From positions 682,001-746,000 of the forward strand of contig NZ_JAFMSY010000001.1 in the NCBI RefSeq assembly GCF_017916455.1: 64,000 nt of DNA, read 5' to 3'. The number at the start of each line of letters is the position of its first letter. Position 1 is the stretch's first letter. The notes below the pieces were generated by a model, which saw nothing but the letters and a program-made list of their open reading frames with translations, was not told the DNA's origin and made no database searches. Position numbers and translations under genes: made by a program. This stretch comes from Nocardioides xinjiangensis (GTDB lineage: Bacteria > Actinomycetota > Actinomycetes > Propionibacteriales > Nocardioidaceae). This document shows, one piece after another, positions 35,804 through 44,677 of this stretch.

Positions 35804-36726
35804 CAGGCGGCGCTCCTCTCCTGGCGCAGCATGGCGCGGACGTACGGGGCGGTGAGCACCACGGTGAGCGCGAGCATGAACACCGCGACCGCCGCGGAGG
35901 TGCCGAAGTCGCCGCCGCCGATGCCGAGCCGGTAGATGTAGGTGCCGAGCAGGTTGGTGTCGCTGGCGCTGCCGCCGGCCTCCTGCAGGATGAAGATCTG
36001 CGTGAACACGCGCAGGTCCCAGATGATCTGCAGCAGCCCGACGACGAGCAGCACGGGCCGGATGCTCGGCAGGACCACGTGCCGCAGCCGCTGGGCGGGC
36101 GAGGCGCCGTCGATCTCGGCCGCCTCGACGAGCTCCTCGGACAGCTGGGTGAGCGCGGCGTACACGGTGAACGCCACGAACGGCACGCTCATCCACACCA
36201 CGACGACGGTGGCCACGAAGAAGAACGACAACGGGTGCAGCAGCCAGCCGTGGCCCTCGAAGTCGCCTCCCAGGGCTGTCAGCACGTGGTTCACGACGCC
36301 GTACTGGGTGTCGAAGAGCCACTGCCACACGGTCAGCGACGCGACCACCGGCATCGCCCAGGCGAACAGCAGGCCGGTCTGGGTGAGGAGGCGGACGGGG
36401 GTGGACATGGCGCGCATGACGAGCGCGAGGCCGACGCCGAGCAGCATGGTGACGACGGCGTTGACCAGGCAGAACACCACGGTGCGGGCGGTCACCCGCC
36501 ACAGGTAGCCGTCGGTGAGCAGCTCGCGGTAGTTGGCGAGGCCGACCCACTCCGGCGGCCGGCCGAACTGCTGCGCCAGGCCGAACTCCTGGAAGGAGAG
36601 CACCAGCTGGCGCACGAGCGGGTAGCCCAGGGCGAGGCAGAGGGCCAGGACGGCCGGGGTGACGAGCAGGTAGGGCAGCGCGCTGCCACGCGGGCGCGGG
36701 GTCCGGCCGCCCGTCCCTCGTCCCAT
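35803..36726 (-). CDS. Sugar ABC transporter permease (MalF-like)
   Basis: This 307-residue permease has the EAA loop EELVEAAEIDGASPAQRLRH, then VVLPSIRPVL. The start ATG follows GGGAGG, giving MGRGTGGRTPRPRG. The frame stays open for 240 bases upstream through a Gly/Pro/Ala-rich repetitive stretch that I treat as leader, not protein. It pairs with the MalG-like permease. Confidence 0.9.
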   Translation of the reverse strand: MGRGTGGRTPRPRGSALPYLLVTPAVLALCLALGYPLVRQLVLSFQEFGLAQQFGRPPEWVGLANYRELLTDGYLWRVTARTVVFCLVNAVVTMLLGVGLALVMRAMSTPVRLLTQTGLLFAWAMPVVASLTVWQWLFDTQYGVVNHVLTALGGDFEGHGWLLHPLSFFFVATVVVVWMSVPFVAFTVYAALTQLSEELVEAAEIDGASPAQRLRHVVLPSIRPVLLVVGLLQIIWDLRVFTQIFILQEAGGSASDTNLLGTYIYRLGIGGGDFGTSAAVAVFMLALTVVLTAPYVRAMLRQERSAA

Positions 36727-36971
36727 CGCGCCTCCCGTCGTGGGTCCCGGTGCTCGTCCCGGTGTCCGTCCCACGGAGCCTGCCACCGAGTGTGCCGCCG
36801 TGGCTGCCGCGGGACCTGTCACGGCTCCTGCGATTCGTCCTGCCATCGGTCCTCCCATCGGTCCTCGAGTCGGTCCTGGCGTCGGGTGCTGCTGAGCTCT
36901 CGTCGGCCGGGGCCGGGCAGGCCTCGGCGGGGGCGGCGACCGGTGCCGCCCCCGCCGAGCCGATCGGTGGC
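36727..36971 (-). promoter_or_regulatory. Binding-protein/permease spacer with a strong stem-loop
   Basis: CTCGGCGGGGGCGGC (36923-36937) pairs perfectly with GCCGCCCCCGCCGAG (36945-36959), a 15-bp stem with a 7-base loop placed 12 bp after the binding-protein stop. Such hairpins commonly lower permease expression relative to the binding protein. The rest is a repetitive run holding several AGGACCGATGG-type units, some of which look like false ribosome binding sites plus ATG. Confidence 0.6.
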
Positions 36972-38264
36972 TCAGCCGTTCAGCTGGCCGCTCATCTGCT
37001 CGTCGGCCTCCGCGGCGAGCTCGGCCACGTCGCCGCCCTGGGCGATCGCGCTGAAGAGGTCCTCGAGGACGCGGGAGCCCTCCACGTTGGCCCAGCCCGG
37101 CGCGGCCGGCGTGAGCTTGGCGTTGGACGCGGCCTCGATCGTGGCGGCGGCGTACTCGTCGTCCCCGAGCAGCGAGGCCAGCGAGTCCTTGGCCGGCGTC
37201 AGGCCGGCCTCGGCCAGGATCGTCTGGTACTCGTCGCTGAGCATCAGGGCGACCGCCTTTTGGGCGAGGTCCTGGTTGGGCGACTTCGCCGCGATGGCGA
37301 TGTCCGAGCCGCCGAGCAGCACCGGGGCGGGCTCGCCGTCGCTCCCCGGGAGGGCGAAGACGCCCATCTGCTTGGCGAACGTGTCCGGGCAGCCGGTCTC
37401 GGGGTCCTCGATGAGGCCCTTGACCCAGCCGGGCGTCGACATCATGCCGACCTCGCCGGCGCAGAACGGCGTCCACGGGTCGGCCTCGTTGCCGTCCTTG
37501 GGTGCACCCGAGGCCTCCATGAAGAGCCGCTGGGCGGTCTCCAGGCCGGCGACGGACTCCGCCGAGCTGAGGGCCGGTTCCCACTGGCCGCCGTCCTCGG
37601 TGGCCAGGTCGCCGCCGGCGTCCCAGATGAACGTCGCACCGTTGCGCCAGTCCTGGCCGGGGAACCAGAAGCCGGAGAAGTTGGCCGGCTTGGGGTTGGC
37701 CTCCTTCAGGGCGATCGCGGTGTCGACGAACTCCTCCATCGTCGTCGGCACCTCGAGGCCGGCCTTCTGGAGCAGGTCCTTGCGGTAGAAGATGTACTTC
37801 GAGCCCGCGTAGTAGGGCACGGCGTACGTTTTGCCGTCGACGGTGGCCCCCTCGACGAAGCCGGGGAGCAGGTCGTCGCCGCCGAGGTCGTCGAGCTGGT
37901 CGGTGAGGTCGGTGAACGCGCCGGCCGAGGTGAAGGTCGGGGCCTGGGTGTTGCCGATCTCGACGACGTCGGGCGTCTCGGACTCGCTGGACAGCGCGGT
38001 GGTGAGCTTCTCCACCAGGCCGTCCCACTCCTGCTGCTCGATGGTCAGCGTGGAGCCGGGGTTCTCCTCCTCGAAGGTCTCCTTCAACCAGTCGCGGGCC
38101 TCCTGCGGGGTGTCGGTGCCGTTGAACCAGACGCGGATGTCGGCCGACTCGGGGCCGCCGTCCTCGCCCGACGAGCCGCCGTCGTCGCCGCCGCACGCGG
38201 CGAGCGTGGTCAGCGCGAGCGCGGCGACCGCCGCACCTGTCAAGGACTTCCTGATGCGCACCAC
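36972..38264 (-). CDS. Sugar ABC transporter substrate-binding lipoprotein (MalE-like)
   Basis: This 430-residue lipoprotein has signal TGAAVAALALTTLAAC with the modified Cys in LAAC and an acidic GGDDGGSSGEDGG linker. An extracellular solute-binding fold follows (TPDVVEIGNTQAPTFTSAGA, then YAVPYYAGSKYIFYRKDLLQ). I start at the GTG after AGAGGA; a second GTG is adjacent. The neighbouring GH3 and ROK kinase point to an N-acetylglucosamine or chitobiose ligand, which is inference. Confidence 0.9.
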   Translation of the reverse strand: MVRIRKSLTGAAVAALALTTLAACGGDDGGSSGEDGGPESADIRVWFNGTDTPQEARDWLKETFEEENPGSTLTIEQQEWDGLVEKLTTALSSESETPDVVEIGNTQAPTFTSAGAFTDLTDQLDDLGGDDLLPGFVEGATVDGKTYAVPYYAGSKYIFYRKDLLQKAGLEVPTTMEEFVDTAIALKEANPKPANFSGFWFPGQDWRNGATFIWDAGGDLATEDGGQWEPALSSAESVAGLETAQRLFMEASGAPKDGNEADPWTPFCAGEVGMMSTPGWVKGLIEDPETGCPDTFAKQMGVFALPGSDGEPAPVLLGGSDIAIAAKSPNQDLAQKAVALMLSDEYQTILAEAGLTPAKDSLASLLGDDEYAAATIEAASNAKLTPAAPGWANVEGSRVLEDLFSAIAQGGDVAELAAEADEQMSGQLNG

Positions 38265-38326
38265 AGTGTTCCTCTCGATGATGTACCGCTGGTGGCGATA
38301 GGGGTGGGGGTTGCTGGCCGGGTCGC

Positions 38327-39460
38327 TCACGAGACGCCCAGTTCTCCGGCGAGCACGAGCACGGCCGCTCCCACGACCACGACGTCCTCGCCGAGCTTGG
38401 AGGTGCGGACCGCCAGGCCCGTGGAGCTGATGGGCATCGTCCGCTCGCGGATGGTGCGGTCGGCTGCGTCGAGCAGCGGGCCGTCGAGCAGCTCCGCGGG
38501 GCCGCTCAGCACGATCTCGTGCAGGTTGAGCGCGGCGACGATCGGCGCCAGCACCTCACCGAGCCGCGTGCCCACGGCGGCGAGCTCGGCCGGCCCGTCG
38601 GCGCCGGGTGCGGCGACCCGGCGCCGCAGGCGCGGCGCGGACAGGATCGTCTCGAGGCACCCGGTGCGCGAGCAGGCGCAGCGCTCCCCGTCGGGGTCGA
38701 CGGCGACGTGCCCGATCTCGCCCGCGGCGCCGAGGTGGCCGTGCAGCAGGGAGCCGCCGAGCACGAAGCCGGCGCCGACACCGGTGCCGACCCGCAGGAC
38801 CATCAGGCCGCCGTCGCCGGACTCGCCGAAGGTGTGCTCCCCGAGGACGGCGGTGTTGGCGTCGTTGGCGACGAGGACGGGCAGGTCGAAGGCCTCCGCG
38901 AGCCGGGCCGCGAGCGGCGTGTCGGTCCACGCCAGGTTGGGGGCGTCGATGACGGTGCCGGCGGTGTCGACGACGCCGGGGCTCCCGACCCCGATGCCGA
39001 GTACCGGCCTCTCGGCCATCGCCCTCAGCTCGGAGACGAGGTGCTGCACCAGCGCGACCGCCTCGTCCCCCTGCGCGCCGTCGACGTGCACCTCGTGGCG
39101 CGCCTGCACGCTGCCGGCGAGGTTGACCACGGCACCGGACATCCGGTCGGTCTCCGACAGGTCGAGCCCGATGATGTGGTGGGAGTCGACCGCGAGCCCG
39201 ACGAGCGTGGGCGGCTTCCCGACCCGGCTCTCCGCCGGGGCGCCGAGCTCGGTGACGAGCCCGTCGGCGAGCATCTCGCCCACGAGGTCGGAGACCGTGA
39301 CGCGGGTCAGCCCGCTGGCCCGGGCGAGGTCGGCGCGGCTGGCAGGGCCGTCGCGGAAGAGCTGCTGCAGCAGCAGCGCACGGTGGTGCCGGCGGGCGTC
39401 CTCCTGCAGGAGCTTGCCGCGAGGTCGCAGCGGGCGGCCCACCGGTGTGTGCTTCGTCAC
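38327..39460 (-). CDS. ROK-family transcriptional regulator
   Basis: This 377-residue protein has an N-terminal winged helix (GPASRADLARASGLTRVTVS, then DLVGEMLADGLV) followed by a full ROK domain (GLDLSETDRMSGAVVNLAG, GIGVGSPGVVDTAG, and the zinc site CACSRTGCLE). It is 62 bp upstream of the binding-protein gene on the same strand, so it is the likely sugar-responsive repressor of the operon. The GTG start at 39460 is 8 bp from the AT-rich promoter. Confidence 0.92.
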   Translation of the reverse strand: MTKHTPVGRPLRPRGKLLQEDARRHHRALLLQQLFRDGPASRADLARASGLTRVTVSDLVGEMLADGLVTELGAPAESRVGKPPTLVGLAVDSHHIIGLDLSETDRMSGAVVNLAGSVQARHEVHVDGAQGDEAVALVQHLVSELRAMAERPVLGIGVGSPGVVDTAGTVIDAPNLAWTDTPLAARLAEAFDLPVLVANDANTAVLGEHTFGESGDGGLMVLRVGTGVGAGFVLGGSLLHGHLGAAGEIGHVAVDPDGERCACSRTGCLETILSAPRLRRRVAAPGADGPAELAAVGTRLGEVLAPIVAALNLHEIVLSGPAELLDGPLLDAADRTIRERTMPISSTGLAVRTSKLGEDVVVVGAAVLVLAGELGVS

Positions 39461-39461
39461 A

Positions 39462-39496
39462 TTAGTTAGTTCAGCGCACTTACTTATCGCTGTCAA
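39462..39496 (-). promoter_or_regulatory. AT-rich promoter and operator of the ROK regulator
   Basis: On the minus strand TTGACA (39496-39491) is a perfect -35. Two AASTAAST units, AAGTAAGT and AACTAACT, follow 15 bp apart and cover the expected -10 region. Such repeats are likely bound by the ROK regulator itself. The message would have almost no leader. Confidence 0.55.
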
Positions 39497-39521
39497 GCAG
39501 TGCTGGCACTGGTCCAGCGCA

Positions 39522-39559
39522 CCCCGCGCCTCGCGGCTAACGCCTCGCGAAGCGCGGGG
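39522..39559 (-). terminator. Imperfect hairpin downstream of smpB
   Basis: CCCCGCGC (39522-39529) and GCGCGGGG (39552-39559) close a long stem whose inner CTCGCGG/CTCGCGA parts pair with mismatches. It lies 210 bp past the smpB stop. The remaining stretch 39560-39768 holds no gene or clear motif that I can see. Confidence 0.45.
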
Positions 39560-39768
39560 CGCCGAGCGCGGGGGGTGCAAGCACGCACCACCACGCGGCC
39601 CGTAGGTCGTCAGTGCCGGACGAGACCGCAGGGTCCGCCGGGCGCGTCCGGAGGCGGGCCCTCGCCGGGCGGCGCGCTCCCGCCGCGGAGAAGCTCCACG
39701 AGCCGGCCGCGGTCAGCGCGACGCCGGGACGGCGAGCGGGAGGAGGAGCAGGGCGGCGTCCGCCGGGC

Positions 39769-40248
39769 TCAGTCCCGGTGGCCCTTGAGGCGACGCTGGA
39801 CGGCCTCGACCTTCTCGCGGTCGGCCTGCCGCTCGGCGAGCGTGTGCCGCTTGTCGTAGGCCTTCTTGCCCTTGGCCAGGGCGATCTCGACCTTGGCTCG
39901 GCCGTCCTTGAAGTAGAGCGAGAGCGGCACGATCGTGTAGCCCTTGTCGGTGATCTTGCGCTCGATCTTGTCGATCTCCGAGCGGTTCAGCAGCAGCTTG
40001 CGGCGCCGGCGGGCCGAGTGGTTGGTCCAGGTGCCCTGGCTGTACTCCGGGATGTGCACGCCGAGGAGCCACGCCTCGCCGTTGTCGATCTCCGCGAAGC
40101 CGTCGACCAGCGAGGCGCGACCCTGGCGCAGCGACTTCACCTCGGTGCCCATGAGGACCAGCCCGGCCTCCCAGGTGTCCTCGATGTGGTAGTCGTGGCG
40201 CGCCTTCTTGTTCTGCGCGACCATCTTCTGGCCCTGTTCCTTCGCCAT
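39769..40248 (-). CDS. smpB: SsrA-binding protein SmpB
   Basis: This 159-residue partner of tmRNA in trans-translation has the hallmark [20 protein letters not shown], then [16 protein letters not shown] in the OB-fold core and the basic C-terminal helix ([17 protein letters not shown]) that mimics mRNA in the decoding centre. It ends the prfB-ftsE-ftsX-M23-smpB block. Its RNA, ssrA, is encoded 9 kb downstream on the same strand. Confidence 0.96.
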   Translation of the reverse strand: MAKEQGQKMVAQNKKARHDYHIEDTWEAGLVLMGTEVKSLRQGRASLVDGFAEIDNGEAWLLGVHIPEYSQGTWTNHSARRRRKLLLNRSEIDKIERKITDKGYTIVPLSLYFKDGRAKVEIALAKGKKAYDKRHTLAERQADREKVEAVQRRLKGHRD

Positions 40249-40309
40249 CGGGCCATCCTCTCAGGCAGGCCCAGCGACCCGCACGGCGGTTTCGGGCGGT
40301 GCCGGGTGG

Positions 40310-41575
40310 TCAGAGGAAGTTCATCGGGTCGACCGCGGTGCCGTTGGCCATGACCGTGAAGTGCAGGTGGCAGCCGGTGCTCCAGCCCGTGCTGCCCTCG
40401 AAGCCGATGACCTGCCCCTCGGCGACGCGGTCGCCGACGCCCACGTTGTAGCTGCTGGCGTGGTTGTAGATCGTCGCGAGGCCGCGGCCGGCGAGCACGC
40501 CGTGGTCGATGACGAGCCGGTTGCCGTAGACGCCGCTGTAGTACGACGACACGACCCTGCCGGACGCCGCGGCGCGGAGCGGGGTGCCGCACCCGCCACC
40601 GAAGTCGACACCGTCGTGCAGGCCCCAGTAGTGGTAGATGGGGTGGGTGCGGTAGCCGAACGGGGACGTGACGTAGCCGTCGACCGGGGAGGCGAGCACG
40701 CCGGTGGACGGGCCGCTCGCCGCGCCGCCGCGCGCTTGGGCACGCTGCCGGCGGAGCGCCGCCAGCGCGCGCTTGCGGAGCATCTCCTCGATCCGCTGCT
40801 GCTCCCTCTCGAGCTTGCGGAGCTTGGCGAGGTCCTTCGCCCGGGCGTCGCGAGCGCCGGCGCGGGCGTCGCGGCGCTCGACGACGAGGGAGACCACGGA
40901 GTCCTTGGCCGCCTGCTGCTCGGCCTCGAGCTGCTGCATCAGCGTGAGGTGCTCGGCGGCGGCAGCGCGCTTGGCAGCCACGGCGTCCCGGGCCTCGGTG
41001 ACCTGGTCCTCCCGCACCTGCAGGAGCACCTCCGAGGCCTTCAGCTCGTCGTACTCGCGGGCCTCCTGCCCGACGACGACGTCGCGCACGCCCTCGCGCC
41101 GGGTGAGCTCCTCGGTCGAGTCGGCGTCGAGGAGCGAGGAGAAGGCCAGCAGCTCGGGGTCGCCCTCGGAGTACATGTCGGCGACGGTGCGGGCCACCTT
41201 CTCGCGCTGGGCGTCGCGGTCGACCCGACCCTGGGCGAGGGCGGCCTCCGCCTCGACGAGCGCCTGCTCGGCGGCGACGAGCTGGGCCTGCATCTCGGCG
41301 TCGCGCTCCTGCGCCACCTCGACCTTGCCGCGTGCGGTCGCCAGCCGGGTCTTCGCGACGGCGAGCTGCTCCTGCGCCGCCGCGAGACGCGCGGCGGCCT
41401 TGCGCAGCTGGGCGCTGGACTCGTCGAGGTCCTGGTGCGCGCCCTTGAGCTGGCGCTGGACCTCGTCCTTCTTGTCCTTGAGGTCGTCGGCATGTGCTGC
41501 GGACACGCCCAGCGCCATGACCACGACCAGGGCTGCGGCCATGCGGCGGTGAGCGGCACGGGGGAAGGTACGCAC
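40310..41575 (-). CDS. Secreted M23 (LytM/EnvC-like) peptidase
   Basis: This 421-residue exported protein has a signal peptide (MAAALVVVMALGVSAAHA) and a long coiled coil (about 30-255, rich in Lys/Glu/Ala/Gln). A C-terminal M23 domain follows with HDGVDFGGGCGTPL and the His-x-His of STGCHLHFTVM. These retain the zinc-binding pattern (HxxxD and HxH), so unlike EnvC it may be an active endopeptidase. Placement right after ftsX suggests it is the FtsEX-activated hydrolase. It starts with GTG. Confidence 0.9.
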   Translation of the reverse strand: MRTFPRAAHRRMAAALVVVMALGVSAAHADDLKDKKDEVQRQLKGAHQDLDESSAQLRKAAARLAAAQEQLAVAKTRLATARGKVEVAQERDAEMQAQLVAAEQALVEAEAALAQGRVDRDAQREKVARTVADMYSEGDPELLAFSSLLDADSTEELTRREGVRDVVVGQEAREYDELKASEVLLQVREDQVTEARDAVAAKRAAAAEHLTLMQQLEAEQQAAKDSVVSLVVERRDARAGARDARAKDLAKLRKLEREQQRIEEMLRKRALAALRRQRAQARGGAASGPSTGVLASPVDGYVTSPFGYRTHPIYHYWGLHDGVDFGGGCGTPLRAAASGRVVSSYYSGVYGNRLVIDHGVLAGRGLATIYNHASSYNVGVGDRVAEGQVIGFEGSTGWSTGCHLHFTVMANGTAVDPMNFL

Positions 41576-41610
41576 CGGGGAGCCTTTGCGTTGGGGAAGC
41601 GGGGAAGGGT

Positions 41611-41641
41611 CGTCTCCCCCGTCGGCACGACCGGGGAGACG
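41611..41641 (-). terminator. Intra-operon hairpin between ftsX and the M23 gene
   Basis: CGTCTCCCC (41611-41619) pairs with GGGGAGACG (41633-41641). An inner GTCG/CGAC extends the stem beyond one C-C mismatch around a GCA loop. It may partly end or process the ftsEX message. Confidence 0.5.
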
Positions 41642-41663
41642 GCTAGACGCTAACCTCCGCGAC

Positions 41664-42572
41664 TCAGACTTTGAGGTATTTGCGCGTCAGCACGAGTGTC
41701 GGGAGCAAGGTCAGCACCGGGCCGAGGATCCCGACGGCCGCTGCGGCCACCCAGAACTCGTCCCAGCCGATCCACGGCACGAAGCGCAGGTTGGACGCGA
41801 GGTCGCCGATCGCGAAGTGCAGGAACGCCGCCAGCGCCCCTCCCGCGAGCGCCACGCTGACGAGCGCGGTGACCAGCGCCTCGAGGAGGAACGGCAGCGC
41901 GATGTAGAGCGTGGAGGCGCCGACGAGGCGCATGATGCCGATCTCCTTGCGGCGCGCAAAGGCGGCGAGGCGGATCGTGTTGGCCACCAGCAGCAACGCG
42001 GCCAGGACCAGCAGCCCCGCGGTGCCGAGCGCGTACGTGCGCATCTTGGTGATCGTGGTCAGGATCGGTCCCACCTGCTCGCGCAGGTCGCGGACCCGCG
42101 AGACCCCGTCGAGCCCCTGCACCGCGCTGCTGATGCCCTCGTACTGCTCGGGGTCCTCGAGCGTGATCCAGATCGTCTGCGGCATGTCCTCGGCCGTCAG
42201 TGCCGGGTTGTCGCCGGAGAACAGCTCCGCGCCGTAGAGCTCCTTGGCCTTCTCGAGCGCGACCTCGCCCGACTCGAAGCGGTAGTCCGCGACCTCGGGG
42301 TTCTCCGCGACGACGGCCTCGATCTCGGCCTTCTGCGCCTCGGTCACCGGGTTGGGGCACACCGGGTTGGAGTCGTTGAGGCGGCACAGGTAGACGGTGA
42401 TCTGCAGCTGGTTGCCGAAGTGCTCGGCAGCCCGCGTGGCCTGCTGCTGGAAGAGCAGGCCGATGCCCACCAGCGTCAGCGAGACGACGAGGGTGAGGAT
42501 CACCGCCAGGTGCATCGTGAGGTTGCGTCGCAGGCCCTGGCCGAGCTCGGAGTAGACGTAGCGCAGCTGCAT
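41664..42572 (-). CDS. ftsX: Cell-division protein FtsX
   Basis: This 302-residue four-helix membrane protein has N-terminal MQLRYVYSELGQGLRRNLTM, an extracellular loop (about 55-185) with two Cys in YLCRLNDSNPVCPNP, then a C-terminal trio of helices (VLAALLLVANTIRLAAFARR, then EIGIMRLVGAS). With FtsE it transmits a cytoplasmic signal to a periplasmic hydrolase. It follows ftsE with a 66-bp gap. Confidence 0.95.
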   Translation of the reverse strand: MQLRYVYSELGQGLRRNLTMHLAVILTLVVSLTLVGIGLLFQQQATRAAEHFGNQLQITVYLCRLNDSNPVCPNPVTEAQKAEIEAVVAENPEVADYRFESGEVALEKAKELYGAELFSGDNPALTAEDMPQTIWITLEDPEQYEGISSAVQGLDGVSRVRDLREQVGPILTTITKMRTYALGTAGLLVLAALLLVANTIRLAAFARRKEIGIMRLVGASTLYIALPFLLEALVTALVSVALAGGALAAFLHFAIGDLASNLRFVPWIGWDEFWVAAAAVGILGPVLTLLPTLVLTRKYLKV

Positions 42573-42638
42573 GGAGGTGAGGTCTCGATTCGTTCGGGTG
42601 CGGGTCCGGGTCGGGGCGGTCGGGGCCGCCGGCCGGGA

Positions 42639-43328
42639 TCAGTTCTGGTGGCCGTAGACGCCCTGCGCCTGGTCGCGCACGACGTGGCCGTTCTCGAGCT
42701 CGATGACGCGCTTGCGCATCTGGTCGACGATGCCGGCGTCGTGCGTGGCCATCACGACCGTCGTACCGGTGCGGTTGATGCGGTCGAGGAGCTTCATGAT
42801 GCCGACCGAGGTGGTCGGGTCGAGGTTGCCGGTGGGCTCGTCGGCGATGAGGATCATCGGCCGGTTGACGAACGCGCGCGCCACCGCGACGCGCTGCTGC
42901 TCGCCACCGGAGAGCTCGTCGGGCATCCGGTCGCCCTTGCCGCTCAGGCCCACGAGCTCGAGCGTCTCGGGGACGACGTCCTTGATCTCCTTGCGCGACT
43001 TGCCGATGACCTGGAGCGCGAAGGCGACGTTCTCCGTGACGGTCTTGTTGGGCAGCAGGCGGAAGTCCTGGAAGACGGTGCCGATGTCGCGGCGCAGCCG
43101 GGGCACCTTCCAGCCGGCGAGCCGGTTGATCTCCTTGCCGGCGACGTAGACGCGGCCCTGCGTCGGGCGGTACTCGCGCAGCACCAGGCGCAGGAAGGTC
43201 GACTTGCCCGACCCCGAGGACCCCACGAGGAAGACGAACTCCCCCTTCTCGACGTCGACGGAGACGTTGTCGAGCGCCGGGTGGGGGTGGCCGGGATAGG
43301 TCTTGGTGACCTTCTCGAAGCGAATCAC
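42639..43328 (-). CDS. ftsE: Cell-division ATP-binding protein FtsE
   Basis: This 229-residue ABC ATPase has Walker [14 protein letters not shown], signature [19 protein letters not shown], Walker [14 protein letters not shown] and switch His in [11 protein letters not shown]. The GTG start fits the family N-terminus ([12 protein letters not shown]). It pairs with FtsX downstream. The prfB gene is 200 bp upstream on the same strand. Confidence 0.95.
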   Translation of the reverse strand: MIRFEKVTKTYPGHPHPALDNVSVDVEKGEFVFLVGSSGSGKSTFLRLVLREYRPTQGRVYVAGKEINRLAGWKVPRLRRDIGTVFQDFRLLPNKTVTENVAFALQVIGKSRKEIKDVVPETLELVGLSGKGDRMPDELSGGEQQRVAVARAFVNRPMILIADEPTGNLDPTTSVGIMKLLDRINRTGTTVVMATHDAGIVDQMRKRVIELENGHVVRDQAQGVYGHQN

Positions 43329-43391
43329 GGCGTCGAGGCTACGTGAGGGGTGGAGGTGATCGGCGAATCCCGGTCCGGCCGCGGGATGTGA

Positions 43392-43418
43392 GGTGCCTGA
43401 CCCTCCGGCGCAGGCACC
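43392..43418 (-). terminator. Hairpin between prfB and ftsE
   Basis: GGTGCCTG (43392-43399) and CAGGCACC (43411-43418) form an 8-bp stem with an 11-base loop in the 200-bp prfB-ftsE gap, about 110 bp past the prfB stop. The rest of the gap shows nothing notable. Confidence 0.4.
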
Positions 43419-43529
43419 GTGCAGGCAGTTCGAGCCGGGTGCCGCCGCGTCCACGCTCCACCGGCGAGCAGGAGCGACCCGACTACCTGCATCGTGCTGC
43501 GCTCAGCCGGGCACCTCGACGACCGTGGG

Positions 43530-44645
43530 TCAGGCGTCGACCTTCTCCGCGCCCCGTCGCCAGCGGATGCCGGCCTCCATGAAGTCGTCGAGGTCGCCGT
43601 CGAAGACCGCGCTGGGGTTGCCGGACTCGTGACCGGTGCGCAGGTCCTTGACGATCTGGTACGGGTTGAGGACGTAGTTGCGCATCTGGTCGCCCCAGCT
43701 GGCGGCGACGTCGCCCTTGAGGTCCTTCTTGAGCGCGGCCTCCTCGGCCTTCTTCTGCGCGAGCAGCTTGGCCTTGAGCACCACCATGGCCGACGCCTTG
43801 TTCTGCAGCTGGGACTTCTCGTTCTGGCACGACACGACGATGCCGGTGGGGATGTGCGTCAGCCGCACCGCGGAGTCGGTGGTGTTGACCGACTGGCCGC
43901 CGGGGCCGCCGGAGCGGAAGACGTCGACCCGGATGTCGTTCTCGTCGACCTCGATCTCGTCGGTCTGCTCGAGCACGGGGACCACCTCGACGGCCGCGAA
44001 CGACGTCTGGCGGCGGCCCTGGTTGTCGAAGGGGCTGATCCGCACGAGGCGGTGGGTGCCGGCCTCGACCGAGAGGGTGCCGTAGGCGTAGGGCGCGTGG
44101 ATGGCGAACTCGGCGGACTTGATGCCCGCCTCCTCGGCGTAAGAGACGTCGTAGACCTCGACGCCGTACTTGTGCTGCTCGGCCCAGCGCGTGTACATCC
44201 GCATGAGCATCTCGGCGAAGTCGGCGGCGTCGACGCCACCGGCGCCCGAGCGGATCGTCACGATCGCCTCGCGCTCGTCGTACTCCCCCGACAGCAGGGT
44301 GCGGATCTCGAGCGATTCGACGGCCTTCTTGATGCGGCCCAGCTCGGCCTCGGAGTCGGCGAGCGTGTCGGCGTCGCCCTCCTCCTGCGCCATCTCGACC
44401 ATCAGCGCGAGGTCCTCGACGCGGGTCTGCAGGCCGGTGTAGCGGTCGAGCTCGCCCTGCAGGGCGGAGAGCCGGCCGGTGACGCGGGTGGCGTTCTCCT
44501 GGTCGTCCCAGAGGTCCGGGGCGGCGACCTGCTCCCCCAGCTCGGCGATCTCGGCGCGCATCCGGTCGAGGTCGAGGACCTGGCCGATGGTCTTCATGGT
44601 CGCCTGGAGCTGCTTGATCTCTACGTCGAAGTCGATGCCTGCCAC
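43530..44645 (-). CDS. prfB: Peptide chain release factor 2
   Basis: This 371-residue class I release factor has the catalytic GGQ in [20 protein letters not shown] and the RF2-specific SPF stop-recognition tripeptide in [11 protein letters not shown]. The frame is continuous from the N-terminus; the UGA programmed frameshift found in many prfB genes is absent. I use the GTG giving [14 protein letters not shown]. An in-frame TTG three codons upstream is possible. Confidence 0.95.
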   Translation of the reverse strand: MAGIDFDVEIKQLQATMKTIGQVLDLDRMRAEIAELGEQVAAPDLWDDQENATRVTGRLSALQGELDRYTGLQTRVEDLALMVEMAQEEGDADTLADSEAELGRIKKAVESLEIRTLLSGEYDEREAIVTIRSGAGGVDAADFAEMLMRMYTRWAEQHKYGVEVYDVSYAEEAGIKSAEFAIHAPYAYGTLSVEAGTHRLVRISPFDNQGRRQTSFAAVEVVPVLEQTDEIEVDENDIRVDVFRSGGPGGQSVNTTDSAVRLTHIPTGIVVSCQNEKSQLQNKASAMVVLKAKLLAQKKAEEAALKKDLKGDVAASWGDQMRNYVLNPYQIVKDLRTGHESGNPSAVFDGDLDDFMEAGIRWRRGAEKVDA

Positions 44646-44677
44646 AAGGAGCAACAGTACGGCGTCGGGCGCGGAGG

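Noticed and set aside
44560..44645. Programmed frameshift in prfB
   Set aside because: The frame is continuous from the GTG through the SPF and GGQ motifs. No in-frame UGA with a slippery CUU and upstream Shine-Dalgarno is present.
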